The notes: generated by a model not told the origin, from the sequence alone. A stretch of 57,194 nucleotides of DNA from Latilactobacillus fuchuensis DSM 14340 = JCM 11249 (GCF_000615805.1 NZ_BAMJ01000013.1:1-57194); one strand, 5' to 3'. Numbered from the stretch's first letter, positions 26,516 through 36,776 are shown. Numbers and translations: made by a program.

Positions 26516-26597
26516 GTGCTAGTCAGAGTGCGAAGCATCGTCTTTTGAAACCTTATCAGTTATAATGGGTTCACAACTAATCAAGGGGGTCAAATTG

Positions 26598-27032
26598 ATG
26601 AATAGCATCCATTTAATTTGTTTAGGCGTTTTAGATTTAACGGCGTCTCGTAAATTCTATCAAGCACTTGGTTTTAATGAACCGGCTAGCGAACATGCTG
26701 ATGTGATTGCTTTTTTTAATAACTTTGGCACTAAACTGGAACTCTTTCCGTACGAAGCGTTGTTGGCCGATATCGGTCTTGATGCAGCGGAGAACCCAAT
26801 GCCGACGACGTTTAATGGCGTGACCTACGCTTATAATACGAAGAGTGTAGCCGAAGCTGATCGTGTCTTTCAAAGGGCGTTGGCCAACGGTGCCACTTTA
26901 GTGAAACCCCTGACGTGGGGCGACTGGGGTGGTTACAGTGGCTATTTTAAAGAGTTGAACGGTTATTATTGGGAAGTGGCTTACTCCAAGGACTGGCAAT
27001 TTGATGCCAATGATATGCTGATTATTCAGTAG
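26598..27032 (+). CDS. VOC (glyoxalase/bleomycin-resistance fold) protein
   Basis: 144 residues. Opens IHLICLGVLDLTASRKFYQALGF, the usual VOC beta-alpha unit, with FNNFGTKLELFPY and a final strand YYWEVAYSKDW. Metal ligands cannot be assigned with confidence (Glu in WEVAY is likely one). Function unknown. Start 26598 follows AAGGGGGTCAAATTG; an in-frame ATG 33 nt upstream has no ribosome binding site. Confidence 0.8.
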   Translation: MNSIHLICLGVLDLTASRKFYQALGFNEPASEHADVIAFFNNFGTKLELFPYEALLADIGLDAAENPMPTTFNGVTYAYNTKSVAEADRVFQRALANGATLVKPLTWGDWGGYSGYFKELNGYYWEVAYSKDWQFDANDMLIIQ

Positions 27033-27137
27033 GGTTAAGACTTTAGGCGGATTGTGTCCCAATTAGTGGTTTGGTAAAGTAATGACTGTAGTAAACGCCT
27101 TAAACTCTAGGCGATTGAATGGGCAGGAGTGAATCGA

Positions 27138-29075
27138 ATGACATTGTTAGAAATCAAAAATATTCACAAGTCATATTACGTGAATAAAGAAGAATTTAAA
27201 GTTTTAAAGGGGATTAATCTCAATTTTGATCGAGGCGAATTTGTCTCCATCTTGGGGGAATCCGGTGGTGGTAAATCAACCTTATTAAATATTATTGGCG
27301 GCTTAGATCACCAATACGATGGTGAATTAATCGTCAACGGTGAATCCCTTAAAAATGCGTCTGAAAAGAAATTTGATGCGTACCGGAGTCAGACGATTGG
27401 TTTTATTTTCCAAAGTTTTAATTTAATCAGTCATTTAACCAATTTGGAAAATGTGATGGTGCCACTCGAAATGACTAATTTATCGCACAAAGAACGGGTC
27501 GCTAAAGCCACCGCTTTGCTCGAACAAGTTGGGTTGAAAGACCATGTACATAAACATCCTAATCAATTGTCGGGGGGCCAAAAACAACGAGTCGCAATTG
27601 CACGGGCACTAGCGGCCAATCCCGATGTGATTATTGCCGACGAACCAACGGGGGCGTTGGATAGCCAAAATACCGCGGAGATTCTCGAAATTCTCCAAAA
27701 GATTGCTGAAGATGGTAAGTTGGTGATTGCCGTCACGCATTCCCAAGCAGTTGCGGATCACGGCACGCGCGTCGTTCATATGGTTGATGGTCAAATTGAT
27801 TATGACAAGTCATTGAAGGTGGCTTATCCAGCGCCAGCAGAAGTTGCTACAAAGAAGAATAGTCCGTTAAGCTTTGCATCGGCGTTTAAAATGGCGATGC
27901 AACACATGCGTTACGATATTAAACGCAATCTGTTGATTATCTTTGGCGCATCGATTGGGATTTTCTCGGTGATTTTAATGCTGGGCCTGGGACAAGGAGT
28001 GACCGGCTACATCAATGATCAGGTCTCGTCACAAGTTAATCCGAATACGGTCCAAGTGGCTCGAAATATCACCAAAGAACAGACCGAAGCTGGTGATACC
28101 GGAGATTTAGCAACGAAAGATTTAAATCGTTTTAAAAAGATTAAGAATGTAACAAAAGTTGAAAAAGGCTTTTTCGCACAAGGGGTCCAGGTTAATTATT
28201 TAAAGAAGCGGACTACGATTCAAATGTTCCAAACTTTTAATAAGACCGAACGGGTGTCAGACATTACGGTTGGTCATCAACCTGGGCGAGATGAAATTCT
28301 GTTAACCAAAGCGACCGCTAAGGAATTGAATAAACATTATAAACAGATGGTCGGCCGGACGATTACGGTTTACGTCAACGCGCTTTCGAAGAATCAACAA
28401 CCGGTTCAAATGAAAAAGACGTTGAAAGTTTCGGGAATTATTAAATCCGGCACGGACGCAATTAATTACAACACACTAGCGGCGATGTACGCTGCTCAAA
28501 AATTAGAGTTTGCCCCGAATTTTGCCGCGGTGACGATTAATGAAACGGCGAATGTTAAAGCGGTGCAAAATAAGATTAAGACTTATAGTAGCCAAGTTGC
28601 TGGCAAAGCGCATAAAGATTATCAAATTACGGGGGTCGGTGCGATTTTAGACTCGATCAACACTTATTTGATGTTAGCCTTCTATGTCTTAGCGGGTATT
28701 GCTGGTATTTCACTCTTAGTTTCTGCGATTATGATTATTGTTGTTTTATACATCAGTGTTTCTGAACGGACCAAAGAAATTGGCATTCTACGGGCAATTG
28801 GTGCGCGCAAGAAAGATATTCGCCATTTATTCGTTTCGGAAGCGTTCTTGATTGGTCTATTATCAAGTGTCCTCGGTGCTTTAATCGCGGGAGTCGGCCA
28901 AGTGATTGTCAATACGATTGCGAAACCGTTAACGCATATGGCGATTGTTGATATTTCAAGTGGTTATATTATTTTTGGAATTGTCATCAGTATTCTGATT
29001 AGTTTACTGGCAGCATTAGCGCCATCCCGTAAAGCGGCGAAGTTAGATCCAATTGAAGCGTTGGCTGCTGAATAA
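27138..29075 (+). CDS. MacB-type ABC transporter, ATPase fused to FtsX-like permease
   Basis: 645 residues. Residues 1-230 are the ATPase: Walker A GESGGGKST, Q-loop, signature LSGGQKQRVAIA, Walker B VIIADEPTGALDS. A helix near residue 275 (LLIIFGASIGIFSVILMLGLG) is followed by a large extracellular domain and three C-terminal helices with ERTKEIGILRAIGARKKDI, the FtsX motif. Such proteins export peptides or resist antimicrobials; they do not import. GGAG is 8 nt before ATG 27138; a GTG 9 nt upstream is less well placed. Single gene, no accessory membrane-fusion protein nearby. Confidence 0.9.
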   Translation: MTLLEIKNIHKSYYVNKEEFKVLKGINLNFDRGEFVSILGESGGGKSTLLNIIGGLDHQYDGELIVNGESLKNASEKKFDAYRSQTIGFIFQSFNLISHLTNLENVMVPLEMTNLSHKERVAKATALLEQVGLKDHVHKHPNQLSGGQKQRVAIARALAANPDVIIADEPTGALDSQNTAEILEILQKIAEDGKLVIAVTHSQAVADHGTRVVHMVDGQIDYDKSLKVAYPAPAEVATKKNSPLSFASAFKMAMQHMRYDIKRNLLIIFGASIGIFSVILMLGLGQGVTGYINDQVSSQVNPNTVQVARNITKEQTEAGDTGDLATKDLNRFKKIKNVTKVEKGFFAQGVQVNYLKKRTTIQMFQTFNKTERVSDITVGHQPGRDEILLTKATAKELNKHYKQMVGRTITVYVNALSKNQQPVQMKKTLKVSGIIKSGTDAINYNTLAAMYAAQKLEFAPNFAAVTINETANVKAVQNKIKTYSSQVAGKAHKDYQITGVGAILDSINTYLMLAFYVLAGIAGISLLVSAIMIIVVLYISVSERTKEIGILRAIGARKKDIRHLFVSEAFLIGLLSSVLGALIAGVGQVIVNTIAKPLTHMAIVDISSGYIIFGIVISILISLLAALAPSRKAAKLDPIEALAAE

Positions 29076-29078
29076 TAG

Positions 29079-29107
29079 TTGAAAAATTAATTCGGATTGG
29101 TTATACT
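29079..29107 (+). promoter_or_regulatory. Promoter of argS
   Basis: TTGAAA (29079-29084), 17-bp spacer, TATACT (29102-29107), directly before the T-box leader. Confidence 0.75.
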
Positions 29108-29111
29108 AGGG

Positions 29112-29310
29112 TCAAGATAGAACAGTCGAAAGAATAATATCAGTGGCGATTACTAGCGAGTTCGGGATTGTGTAAGCCGAATAATCAAACTGATGTGGCG
29201 CGCTTTTGATTGAACAATTGCATACTTTAAAGTGGATCGATTGATCAATTTGAGTGGTACCGCGGGAAATCTCGTCTCTTTCATTTATTTGGAAGGGACT
29301 TTTTTTTCGG
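29112..29310 (+). promoter_or_regulatory. T-box riboswitch (arginine specifier CGC) before argS
   Basis: The T-box sequence AGTGGTACCGCGG lies at 29253-29265, followed by a terminator-type hairpin (GTCTCTT / AAGGGAC, then eight T). The 3' side of stem I reads TGTGGCGCGCTTTTGATTG, which lines up with ATGGACCACTTTTTGAG in the threonine leader at 54960, placing CGC (29199-29201) as specifier. Uncharged tRNA-Arg would prevent termination and raise argS expression. Confidence 0.88.
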
Positions 29311-29331
29311 AAATTAAAGGAGGAATTTAAC

Positions 29332-31023
29332 ATGGATTTTAAACAACAAGTGGCCAATACGTTAGCATCAGTTTTAGGTGAGACATTAGAATTAGCCCAA
29401 ATCGAAAAATTAATTGAAACCCCTAAGACGTCAGATTTAGGGGACTATGCCTTTCCAACCTTCATTTTGGCGAAGAGTTTGCATAAAGCGCCTCAACAAA
29501 TCGCCCAAGATTTAGTCGCTGAAATTGACGCGACTGATTTTGAAAAAGTGGTCGCAACTGGCCCTTACATTAACTTCTTTTTAGATAAAGCGGCGTTTAG
29601 TGATCAAATCTTAAAAACCGTTTTAACTGAAATGAGTAACTATGGTCAAAGTGATTTAGGCCAAGGCGGTAACGTACCAATCGATATGTCATCACCTAAC
29701 ATTGCCAAACCAATTTCAATGGGTCATTTACGCTCAACCGTGATTGGTAATTCAATTGCCAAAATTTTAACTAAAGTAGGCTATCAACCCATTAAAATTA
29801 ATCATTTAGGTGATTGGGGCACGCAATTTGGTAAGTTAATCGTGGCTTACAAAAAATGGGGTAGTGAAGAAGCTGTTAGAGAAGATCCAATCACTAACTT
29901 ATTGAAATATTATGTGAAGTTCCATCAAGAAGACGTTGAACATCCTGAATTGGATGATGAAGCGCGTGCTTGGTTTAGAAAACTAGAAGGTGGCGATGAA
30001 GAAGCCACTGAATTATGGTCATGGTTCAGAAGTGAATCCTTAAAAGAATTCCAAAAGATTTACGACATGTTGGACGTTAAATTTGATTCATACAATGGTG
30101 AAGCTTTTTACAATGATAAGATGGATACGGTCGTTAATGCGATTGAATCTAAAGGGTTATTGCAAGAAAGCCGCGGCGCTGAAATTGTTGATTTAACGGC
30201 TTATAACTTAAACCCAGCGTTGATTAGAAAATCAGATGGTGCCACGCTTTACATGACACGTGATTTAGCGGCTGCGATGTATCGGCATGATACTTACCAT
30301 TTTGTGCAATCATTGTACGTCGTTGGTGGCGAACAACGTGAACATTTCAGCCAATTAAAAGCTGTTTTAAAAGAAATGGGCAATGACTGGTCAGACGATA
30401 TTCATCACATTCCATTTGGTTTGATTACGCAAGGGGGTAAGAAATTATCAACCCGGAGTGGTCGGGTCATCTTGTTGGAAGAAGTTTTAAACGATGCGGT
30501 GAAATTAGCCGGTCAACAAATTGAATCGAAGAATCCTGACTTACCGAATAAAGCAGAAGTAGCCAAGCAAGTCGGGATTGGCGCGGTTATTTTCCATGAT
30601 TTGAAGAATGATCGTTTAGATAATTTCGACTTTAACTTGGAAGAAGTGGTGCGTTTTGAAGGCGAAACCGGTCCTTACGTACAATACACGAATGCGCGTG
30701 CGCAAAGTATTTTACGCAAAGCCAACCAAGAAGTCGTTGCTGACGATCAATTAGTAGTTGCCGACAGCAATGCTTGGGATGTTTTAAAAATGTTGAATAA
30801 CTTCCCGAACGTCATTGTGCGTGCTAGCAAGGAATACGAACCATCAGTAATCGCTAAATATGCGTTACGTTTAGCCAAAGTTTTCAATAAATATTATGCA
30901 AATTCTAAGATTTTAGCGGATGACGACCAACGCAACGCACGGTTGGCATTGGTTAAGAGTGTCAGTACCGTTTTAGAAACGGCCTTAGATCTATTAGGCG
31001 TTCAAGCACCAAAAGAAATGTAA
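29332..31023 (+). CDS. argS: Arginyl-tRNA synthetase
   Basis: 563 residues, class I synthetase. Contains [17 protein letters not shown], where the HIGH-like element is SMGH (a variant also seen in related cocci and lactobacilli, from recall), and [10 protein letters not shown] near residue 380. The C-terminal DALR domain has [21 protein letters not shown] 29332 follows AGGAGGAATTTAAC. Controlled by the T-box leader just upstream. Confidence 0.96.
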   Translation: MDFKQQVANTLASVLGETLELAQIEKLIETPKTSDLGDYAFPTFILAKSLHKAPQQIAQDLVAEIDATDFEKVVATGPYINFFLDKAAFSDQILKTVLTEMSNYGQSDLGQGGNVPIDMSSPNIAKPISMGHLRSTVIGNSIAKILTKVGYQPIKINHLGDWGTQFGKLIVAYKKWGSEEAVREDPITNLLKYYVKFHQEDVEHPELDDEARAWFRKLEGGDEEATELWSWFRSESLKEFQKIYDMLDVKFDSYNGEAFYNDKMDTVVNAIESKGLLQESRGAEIVDLTAYNLNPALIRKSDGATLYMTRDLAAAMYRHDTYHFVQSLYVVGGEQREHFSQLKAVLKEMGNDWSDDIHHIPFGLITQGGKKLSTRSGRVILLEEVLNDAVKLAGQQIESKNPDLPNKAEVAKQVGIGAVIFHDLKNDRLDNFDFNLEEVVRFEGETGPYVQYTNARAQSILRKANQEVVADDQLVVADSNAWDVLKMLNNFPNVIVRASKEYEPSVIAKYALRLAKVFNKYYANSKILADDDQRNARLALVKSVSTVLETALDLLGVQAPKEM

Positions 31024-31063
31024 AATGCTGACTCAAATGGGTTAGATTTTGAGGATTAACTTA

Positions 31064-31108
31064 AAAACAGGAATTGTGGTGTTTTATGCCATAATGCCTG
31101 TTTTTTTA
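31064..31108 (+). terminator. argS terminator
   Basis: AAACAGG-AAT-T-TGG pairs imperfectly with TGCCATAATGCCTGTTT, followed by a T run. Confidence 0.7.
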
Positions 31109-31126
31109 TTTTACCTTAAAAAATAG

Positions 31127-31164
31127 TTGTATTTAGAAGTGTACTGTGTATAATAGTACACAGT
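31127..31164 (+). promoter_or_regulatory. Autoregulated promoter with GntR-type operator
   Basis: TTGTAT (31127-31132), 16-bp spacer, TATAAT (31149-31154). A near-perfect palindrome ACTGTGTA-N6-TACACAGT covers 31143-31164 and overlaps the -10. It precedes the GntR gene, so it is probably its operator. Confidence 0.75.
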
Positions 31165-31197
31165 AGTACAGCAATCGAAAAGGTGGTGAATTGCTTA

Positions 31198-31596
31198 ATG
31201 ATAATTGATAAAACCAGTGCTAAACCTTATTACGAACAAATTATATGGATGATTAAAGAACAAGTGATGCAAGGTATTTTACAACCTGGGGAACAAATTC
31301 CGTCGGTTCGTGAGATGGCACGTCAGTTGCTGATGAATCCTAATACCGTCAGCAAAGCCTATAAATTATTAGAAGTCCAACGGGTGATTGTGACCGTTAA
31401 AGGTCGCGGGACCTACATTGCCGAACGTCAAACGGAACAACGCGATATCGCCAAACAACAACAGATTCAACAAAAATTAGACGAACTTGTTTTAGAAGCC
31501 AGTTATTTAGGGGTTGCACAAACTGAAATGACAGAATGGCTGGTGACAAGTTATGAAAGGAATCAAACAGATGTTAACAATTCAAAACGTTCATAA
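31198..31596 (+). CDS. GntR-family (YtrA-type) transcriptional regulator
   Basis: 132 residues. Winged helix at residues 10-75 (IPSVREMARQLLMNPNTVSKAYKLLE), with only a short C-terminal helix, as in the YtrA subfamily that controls adjacent ABC genes. AAAGGTGG lies 11 nt before ATG 31198. The last 26 nt overlap the ABC ATPase gene. Confidence 0.88.
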   Translation: MIIDKTSAKPYYEQIIWMIKEQVMQGILQPGEQIPSVREMARQLLMNPNTVSKAYKLLEVQRVIVTVKGRGTYIAERQTEQRDIAKQQQIQQKLDELVLEASYLGVAQTEMTEWLVTSYERNQTDVNNSKRS

Positions 31597-32461
31597 AACA
31601 ATTGAAAAAAAATCAATATTAACCGCGATTAGCTTTACCCAAAAACCGGGTGAAATCATTGGTTTAGTCGGGCGCAACGGGGTCGGTAAATCGACGTTAT
31701 TACGGTGTATTGCCGGTTCGTATCAATTAGATGATGGACAGGTCTTGATTGATCAAACCGATGTTGCTATTCAACCTGAAATGCGTACGCAACTTTTTTA
31801 CTTAGATGAAGCGCACTTATTCTTTAAGGGTAATCAGTTATTACAAATTGGTCGCTACTATGCGCAAGCCTATCCCGATTTTGATACCGATCAGTTAACG
31901 GATTTATTAGCGATGTATCATCTGGACGGCCACCAACGCTACCAACAGATGTCTAAAGGGATGCAGGGGTTGTTCAACATTATTTTGGCCGTTTGTAGCC
32001 ATGCGCGTTATTTATTATTGGATGAACCATTTGACGGTTTGGACGTGATTGTCCGTAAGAACATCATTCGACTCTTATTAGACCACGTTGGACAAACGCA
32101 AACGGCAGTTTTAATCACGTCGCATAACTTAGTCGAACTCGATCAATTAATCGATCGCACGTTGATTCTGAAAGAAACTAAAATTATCAAAGATTATCAA
32201 TTAGAACAATTACGGCAAACCGCCCGTAAATTACAAATTGTGTTAAAAACCAATACGATACCGGCGTTGTTCAAAGAAGCCGGTCGGGTCTTATCAGTTT
32301 CTGGTCGCGTGATGGTCGTTTATTTTCCCAATTATTCTGATGAATTAGACGCGCAAATTCAAGCGCTTGAACCAGTCTTGTGTGAAAGTTTACCAATTAC
32401 GCTAGAGGATTTATTTGAAGCTAATTTAGTCACGGAAGATGATTATCAAGTTTTTATTTAA
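31571..32461 (+). CDS. ABC transporter ATP-binding protein
   Basis: 296 residues. Walker A GRNGVGKST, a signature variant MSKGMQG, Walker B LLLDEPFDGLD and the switch His (ITSHN). It pairs with the permease that follows. AAAGGAA precedes ATG 31571, which lies inside the regulator gene. Confidence 0.9.
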   Translation: MLTIQNVHKTIEKKSILTAISFTQKPGEIIGLVGRNGVGKSTLLRCIAGSYQLDDGQVLIDQTDVAIQPEMRTQLFYLDEAHLFFKGNQLLQIGRYYAQAYPDFDTDQLTDLLAMYHLDGHQRYQQMSKGMQGLFNIILAVCSHARYLLLDEPFDGLDVIVRKNIIRLLLDHVGQTQTAVLITSHNLVELDQLIDRTLILKETKIIKDYQLEQLRQTARKLQIVLKTNTIPALFKEAGRVLSVSGRVMVVYFPNYSDELDAQIQALEPVLCESLPITLEDLFEANLVTEDDYQVFI

Positions 32462-32480
32462 AAAAGAGGGGACACTTAAA

Positions 32481-33656
32481 ATGACACGACAACAATTAGC
32501 AGCCATTATGAAACAACGTTATTTCAAATATCTAATCGGGTTATTGTTACTGATGGTCGGGATTCAAGCGGCCGTTGGCTTACAACAAGGCCAATCTTGG
32601 CAAAGGGATAATCAATATTATCATTCAACCAAATTTGTGAAGGACTATAAAGCAGATTCGGCGAAGTATGCTGGTTATCAGGATGGTAGTGGTAAGCAGC
32701 CAGCTAAAGTGACGCTTGAAAGCTTTCAAGAAGAGGTGTTGAACTTTTTTGATAATCGGGAGAATGCCGTACCGTCCGTGATGACCCTGACAATTGCTTT
32801 TATTTGTATGACGGCAGGCCTGCTGACCTTTACGTATGATCGCCGGACGAATTTCGATGCTTTTTTATTTGGACTAGCCACCAACCGACGATCAATCTAT
32901 TGGGCCAAAATAAAATTAGTTGGATTAATGGTACTGGCGGGCATTGTCATTGGCCAGAGTAGTTATTATTTAATTTTAAAAACAATGGTTCACCAACCCT
33001 ATTTTAATATCGAGATTGGTAACCTATTACAGCACGAATTGGCCTTACTGATCATTCTAATGGGGCTTTACGTCTTAGGATGCTTCCTAGGGTTAGTCGT
33101 TGGTGAACTAGTCACCTTGCTCGTTGGTGCTTATGGACTCCTATTTACCTTAACGTTTAATATCACTAATTTAGAGGATCTTCGGCATTTTATCCAAAGT
33201 CGAACGACTACTCAGTATGGAATGGATCCTGGGAGTATCCGGTTCTTTTTAAATCGGATTCTTGATACGCACTACGTTGGTACGGTTTATAGAAACAGGA
33301 AATATTTTGTATTAATTATCGGTATTCTAATGACCAGTATGTTTGTTTTATGGCTGGGTCAGCGAATCTATCAAAAGAGTTCGTTAGAACACCAAAATAA
33401 AGTGGTGACAATGGACTGGTTGAAATGGCCACTATTGATCCTAGGGACTTTATACGTGGCCTTTCTGATGACGATGAATGGGGTTTTCAGTCGACTGCCT
33501 TATGACCTATTGGACACCCATGAAAAATACTTATTACTTTGGTATTTCATCCGCAATGTCGTACTGGTTGGAATCATTGGTTGGTTATTCATCGATCGAC
33601 CTTGGCAACGAAAAATACGATTGAGTGGGCTTAAAATCAATCGCAAAATAAATTAA
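32481..33656 (+). CDS. ABC transporter permease of the GntR-linked operon
   Basis: 391 residues with six or seven hydrophobic helices and an extracellular stretch after the first (residues 40-95). No sequence motif I recognise; role deduced from the coupled ATPase gene and the YtrA-type regulator. GAGGGG precedes ATG 32481. Similar three-gene units respond to cell-wall antibiotics in Bacillus; that is analogy only. Confidence 0.8.
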   Translation: MTRQQLAAIMKQRYFKYLIGLLLLMVGIQAAVGLQQGQSWQRDNQYYHSTKFVKDYKADSAKYAGYQDGSGKQPAKVTLESFQEEVLNFFDNRENAVPSVMTLTIAFICMTAGLLTFTYDRRTNFDAFLFGLATNRRSIYWAKIKLVGLMVLAGIVIGQSSYYLILKTMVHQPYFNIEIGNLLQHELALLIILMGLYVLGCFLGLVVGELVTLLVGAYGLLFTLTFNITNLEDLRHFIQSRTTTQYGMDPGSIRFFLNRILDTHYVGTVYRNRKYFVLIIGILMTSMFVLWLGQRIYQKSSLEHQNKVVTMDWLKWPLLILGTLYVAFLMTMNGVFSRLPYDLLDTHEKYLLLWYFIRNVVLVGIIGWLFIDRPWQRKIRLSGLKINRKIN

Positions 33657-33661
33657 ATGCA

Positions 33662-33706
33662 AAAATAGCGTTAATCCTGAGTTGATCCGGGATTAACGCT
33701 ATTTTT
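33662..33706. terminator. Terminator after the GntR/ABC operon
   Basis: AAATAGCGTTAATCC pairs with GGGATTAACGCTATTT, then T. The loop begins TGAG, like the hairpin at 47489. Confidence 0.85.
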
Positions 33707-33707
33707 G

Positions 33708-33829
33708 ATTGACGCGTGCCAAAACTCATCAATCTTCGTTCAAATCAAAAAAATCAGATTATCCTAAATACGGGATAATCTGATTTTTTAACTTGATACT
33801 CAATTGATAACCGAGTTCTGCCACAGCTT
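33708..33829. repeat. 122-bp dispersed hairpin repeat, copy 1
   Basis: The same 122-bp layout occurs at 51799-51920. Flanks are conserved (left ATTGACGCG-GCCA-AACTCATC; right CTTGATACTCAATTGATAAC then CGAGTTCTG-CACAGCTT) and also pair with each other as an outer stem (AACTC-ATCAAT / ATTGAT-GAGTT). The inner hairpin here is ATCAGATTATCC / GGGATAATCTGAT; in copy 2 its arms are different. No gene inside; may terminate the permease gene on the minus strand. Confidence 0.75.
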
Positions 33830-33832
33830 GAT

Positions 33833-35272
33833 TTAAGCCATTTTATTTTGATGACGCGCAATGGCTGGTAAAATCATGCCCAGTGCAATGAAGATGACTG
33901 GTGTGATGATGTTTAAGCTCAATTGGAACCACCAAGTTGATGGGTTAGCGGCGTAACTGAGTTTCGGTACCATCCCCATCAAACAAGCAAAAGCGGTGAA
34001 GAAGAAGCACCAACCGCCGATAATCATACCGACAGTCGGATTTTTAACGAAATGGTATTCTGAATTGAATTTCTTTAATTGTTTATTTAAGAGCATGTAA
34101 GCTAAGAAGACCCATAGATAACGCAATGGCATAACAACTGAGTTCAAGTTTAATAACCAGTTATATAACTCATTCATATTGCCAATCCCAAGGGCGGGAA
34201 TCACAATCAATAAACCGACTAAGGTCCCGGTTAAAATATAACCGTTGGTTGGAATTCCTTTAGCGTTGAGTTTCGATAATTTTTTAGGAATGAAGTTGCT
34301 ATCGGCATCACCTAGCAAAATTTTAAGCGGTGCATCGATTGAGAAGGCCAAAGCTGAGACTTGAGCGAGCGTATTGGCGAGCGCATAGAGAATTACGAAA
34401 GTTGGGCCGACATGGTAATAAAGGCCTAAACGACGGAAAGCTTCATAAGCGCCGTTTGCCATTAAATCAGATGGAATGTGGTTGGAATTAAAGAGCATTC
34501 CCATCCCGAATGACCCTAAGATCGCACAGAATGCGACCATCCCAGCGAGGACTAACATTCCTTTCGGAAATTCGCGGGCGGCATTATGCGTATTGTTGAC
34601 ATAAGGTGAAATTTTTTCAGCACCACCCACGGCGAAAACTAACATTGAAATCGTGGTGAAGTAGTTGACATCAAATTTAGGAATGTAGGTTTTGATACTG
34701 GTCATATCCGGTGTTGCGATGTGCGCCCCTTTAGTCATGAAAGGCGCTGAAACGGCTAGAATAATGAAAAGAATCGACATGATGAACATGGCCGTCCCTG
34801 CGATACTCCCAATCCGATTTAAAGTTGCAATCCCGCGTGATGATAGCCAGAGAAATAATAAGAATAACGCGAGACAGATAATCGAAACCGTCAAGGATGA
34901 AATCGTGTTGACGAAATTACCATTGCCTTTAAAGAGCCAACTCATCGCGATCAGAATTCCTTGGGGCTTTTGAGCCAAATAAGGAATGTGAACGACCCAA
35001 TAAGTCCAAGCGGCGTAATAAGCGAGCCGTTTTGTACTGGTGGCTTTAATCCAAGATGAAACGCCACCGTTCGCCTCTTTAAAAGTGGAACCTAATTGAC
35101 CGACAATTAAGGCGTAAGGCACGAAATATAAAAGCATGATCAAAATCCAAGAAGTAATAACAGAAAGTCCCTGTTGTGCATAGTTGTTGACGACATTGCC
35201 TAATCCCCAAACGGCGACGAAGGCAATTAGTGCAACGTTAAACCAGCGCAATTGTTTTGTATCTGATGCCAT
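33833..35272 (-). CDS. YjeM-like APC transporter (glutamate/GABA antiporter group)
   Basis: 479 residues with about twelve helices. Opens FNVALIAFVAVWGLGNVVNN and continues VGQLGSTFKEANGGVSSWI and WTYWVVHIPYLAQKPQ, which I recall from the YjeM family. Start 35272 is chosen because AAAGGAGA lies just upstream; a longer frame to 35356 has no site. It is 3' of aspA-mae-fumC on the same strand, so it may bring in the amino acid that feeds them (inference). Confidence 0.85.
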   Translation of the reverse strand: MASDTKQLRWFNVALIAFVAVWGLGNVVNNYAQQGLSVITSWILIMLLYFVPYALIVGQLGSTFKEANGGVSSWIKATSTKRLAYYAAWTYWVVHIPYLAQKPQGILIAMSWLFKGNGNFVNTISSLTVSIICLALFLLFLWLSSRGIATLNRIGSIAGTAMFIMSILFIILAVSAPFMTKGAHIATPDMTSIKTYIPKFDVNYFTTISMLVFAVGGAEKISPYVNNTHNAAREFPKGMLVLAGMVAFCAILGSFGMGMLFNSNHIPSDLMANGAYEAFRRLGLYYHVGPTFVILYALANTLAQVSALAFSIDAPLKILLGDADSNFIPKKLSKLNAKGIPTNGYILTGTLVGLLIVIPALGIGNMNELYNWLLNLNSVVMPLRYLWVFLAYMLLNKQLKKFNSEYHFVKNPTVGMIIGGWCFFFTAFACLMGMVPKLSYAANPSTWWFQLSLNIITPVIFIALGMILPAIARHQNKMA

Positions 35273-35344
35273 GATAAAATCTCCTTTGATATTAATTAGG
35301 TACTCCTTGCATATTAAGCGAAAATTAATGAGATAGCAATGATA

Positions 35345-35379
35345 AATAGCAGTCATGTCAAATTAATATGACTGCTATT
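35345..35379. terminator. Hairpin between fumC and the permease gene
   Basis: AATAGCAGTCAT pairs with ATGACTGCTATT, 11-nt loop. T-tract weak on the minus strand, so it may attenuate rather than end transcription. Confidence 0.5.
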
Positions 35380-35417
35380 GAGTGTTGATGACTAGTGTAC
35401 GTAGTATTTATCACAAA

Positions 35418-36776
35418 TCAAATCATATTTTGTGGATTGACCCACAAATCAAAATCAGCTTCAGAAATAGTGGTTAATTCAAGCGTGGCCTCTTTTAACG
35501 TTTGTTGGTTAGCCAGTGCGGCTTGCGCAATTTTAGCACTTTGTTCATAACCAATATGGGGACTTAGTGCAGTCACTAACATTAATGAGTTTTCACATAA
35601 GGTTGCCATTTTTTCGACGTTTGGGGTTAAGCCGAATAAGCAATTGAGTCGGAATGAACGGAGACCGTCAGTTAGTAATTGAATTGATTGCATCATATTA
35701 TAGGCGATTACGGGTTTAAAGACGTTTAATTCGAAGTTACCTTGGCTGGCAGCCACTTGAATCGTGGTGTCGTTGCCCATGACTTGAACCGCCAACATGG
35801 TTAAGGCTTCACATTGTGTCGGATTAACTTTGCCCGGCATGATTGAGCTGCCTGGTTCATTGGCTGGAATCGTAATCTCGCCTAAGCCGCAACGGGGGCC
35901 ACTGCTTAGCCAGCGAATGTCGTTAGCAATTTTGAGTAGGTCACCGGCTAAAGCGCGTAAGGCACCATGCAGGTAACTGATGGCAGAATGGCTCGTTAAA
36001 GCGTAAAACTTATTCGGATCACTGTTGAAACGCAACTGATATTGGTGGCTGAGTTGTTCAGCCATTGCGGTGCCAAATGTTGGCGAGGCGTTCATGCCGG
36101 TCCCAACGGCGGTCCCACCAATCGCTAAGTTGCGCACGGCATCTTGGGCTTGGTCGATAAACTGGCTATTATTAAGCAACATGCCAGCCCAACCGCTGAC
36201 CTCCTGCCCGAAGGATAGGGGGGTGGCGTCTTGTAAATGGGTACGCCCGATTTTGATAATTGCGGCGTAATCACTGGCCTTTTGTTGTAAGAGCGTGGCC
36301 CATTTTTGACATTCGGGTAACAATTCAGTACTAATCGCTTCGACGATGGCTAGGTGCATTGCGGTCGGGAAAGTATCGTTAGAACTTTGCGAAAGGTTGA
36401 CGTGATCGTTGGGATGCATCCAATCGGCATGCGTTTGATTACAGAGATGCGCAATCACTTCGTTGACGTTCATGTTCGATTGCGTGCCACTCCCAGTTTG
36501 CCAAACGCTCAATGGAAATTCGTTGTCATGTTGACCAGCAATAATCGCATCGGCTGCCTGGCAAATCGCTTGTTGACGTTCGTCAGATAGTTTATGTTCG
36601 GCTAGGTTAACGATTGCGGCCGCTTTTTTAATTTGGGCTAAGGCCGTGATATAGGGTAATGGGATTGTTTCGGTACTAATTTTAAAATGTTCCAGACTTC
36701 GTTGCGTTTGTGGGCCCCATAGATGGGTATCATCAATTTCGACGGGACCGAGCGCATCGTGTTCAATTCGGGTCAT
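35418..36776 (-). CDS. fumC: Fumarate hydratase, class II
   Basis: 452 residues. Has SGTQSNMNVNEVIA, HPNDHVNLSQSSND, and the mobile loop GSSIMPGKVNPTQCE with the catalytic Ser. It converts fumarate to malate. Its start overlaps the mae stop by ATGA, so the two are coupled. Related to but distinct from the aspA product at 37973 (NANEVIAN and GKINPVIPE there). Confidence 0.93.
   Translation of the reverse strand: MTRIEHDALGPVEIDDTHLWGPQTQRSLEHFKISTETIPLPYITALAQIKKAAAIVNLAEHKLSDERQQAICQAADAIIAGQHDNEFPLSVWQTGSGTQSNMNVNEVIAHLCNQTHADWMHPNDHVNLSQSSNDTFPTAMHLAIVEAISTELLPECQKWATLLQQKASDYAAIIKIGRTHLQDATPLSFGQEVSGWAGMLLNNSQFIDQAQDAVRNLAIGGTAVGTGMNASPTFGTAMAEQLSHQYQLRFNSDPNKFYALTSHSAISYLHGALRALAGDLLKIANDIRWLSSGPRCGLGEITIPANEPGSSIMPGKVNPTQCEALTMLAVQVMGNDTTIQVAASQGNFELNVFKPVIAYNMMQSIQLLTDGLRSFRLNCLFGLTPNVEKMATLCENSLMLVTALSPHIGYEQSAKIAQAALANQQTLKEATLELTTISEADFDLWVNPQNMI

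Noticed and set aside
29705-29735. Loss of the first His of the HIGH motif in ArgRS (SMGH)
   Set aside because: I recall the same variant in streptococcal and lactobacillal ArgRS, so it is not unusual.
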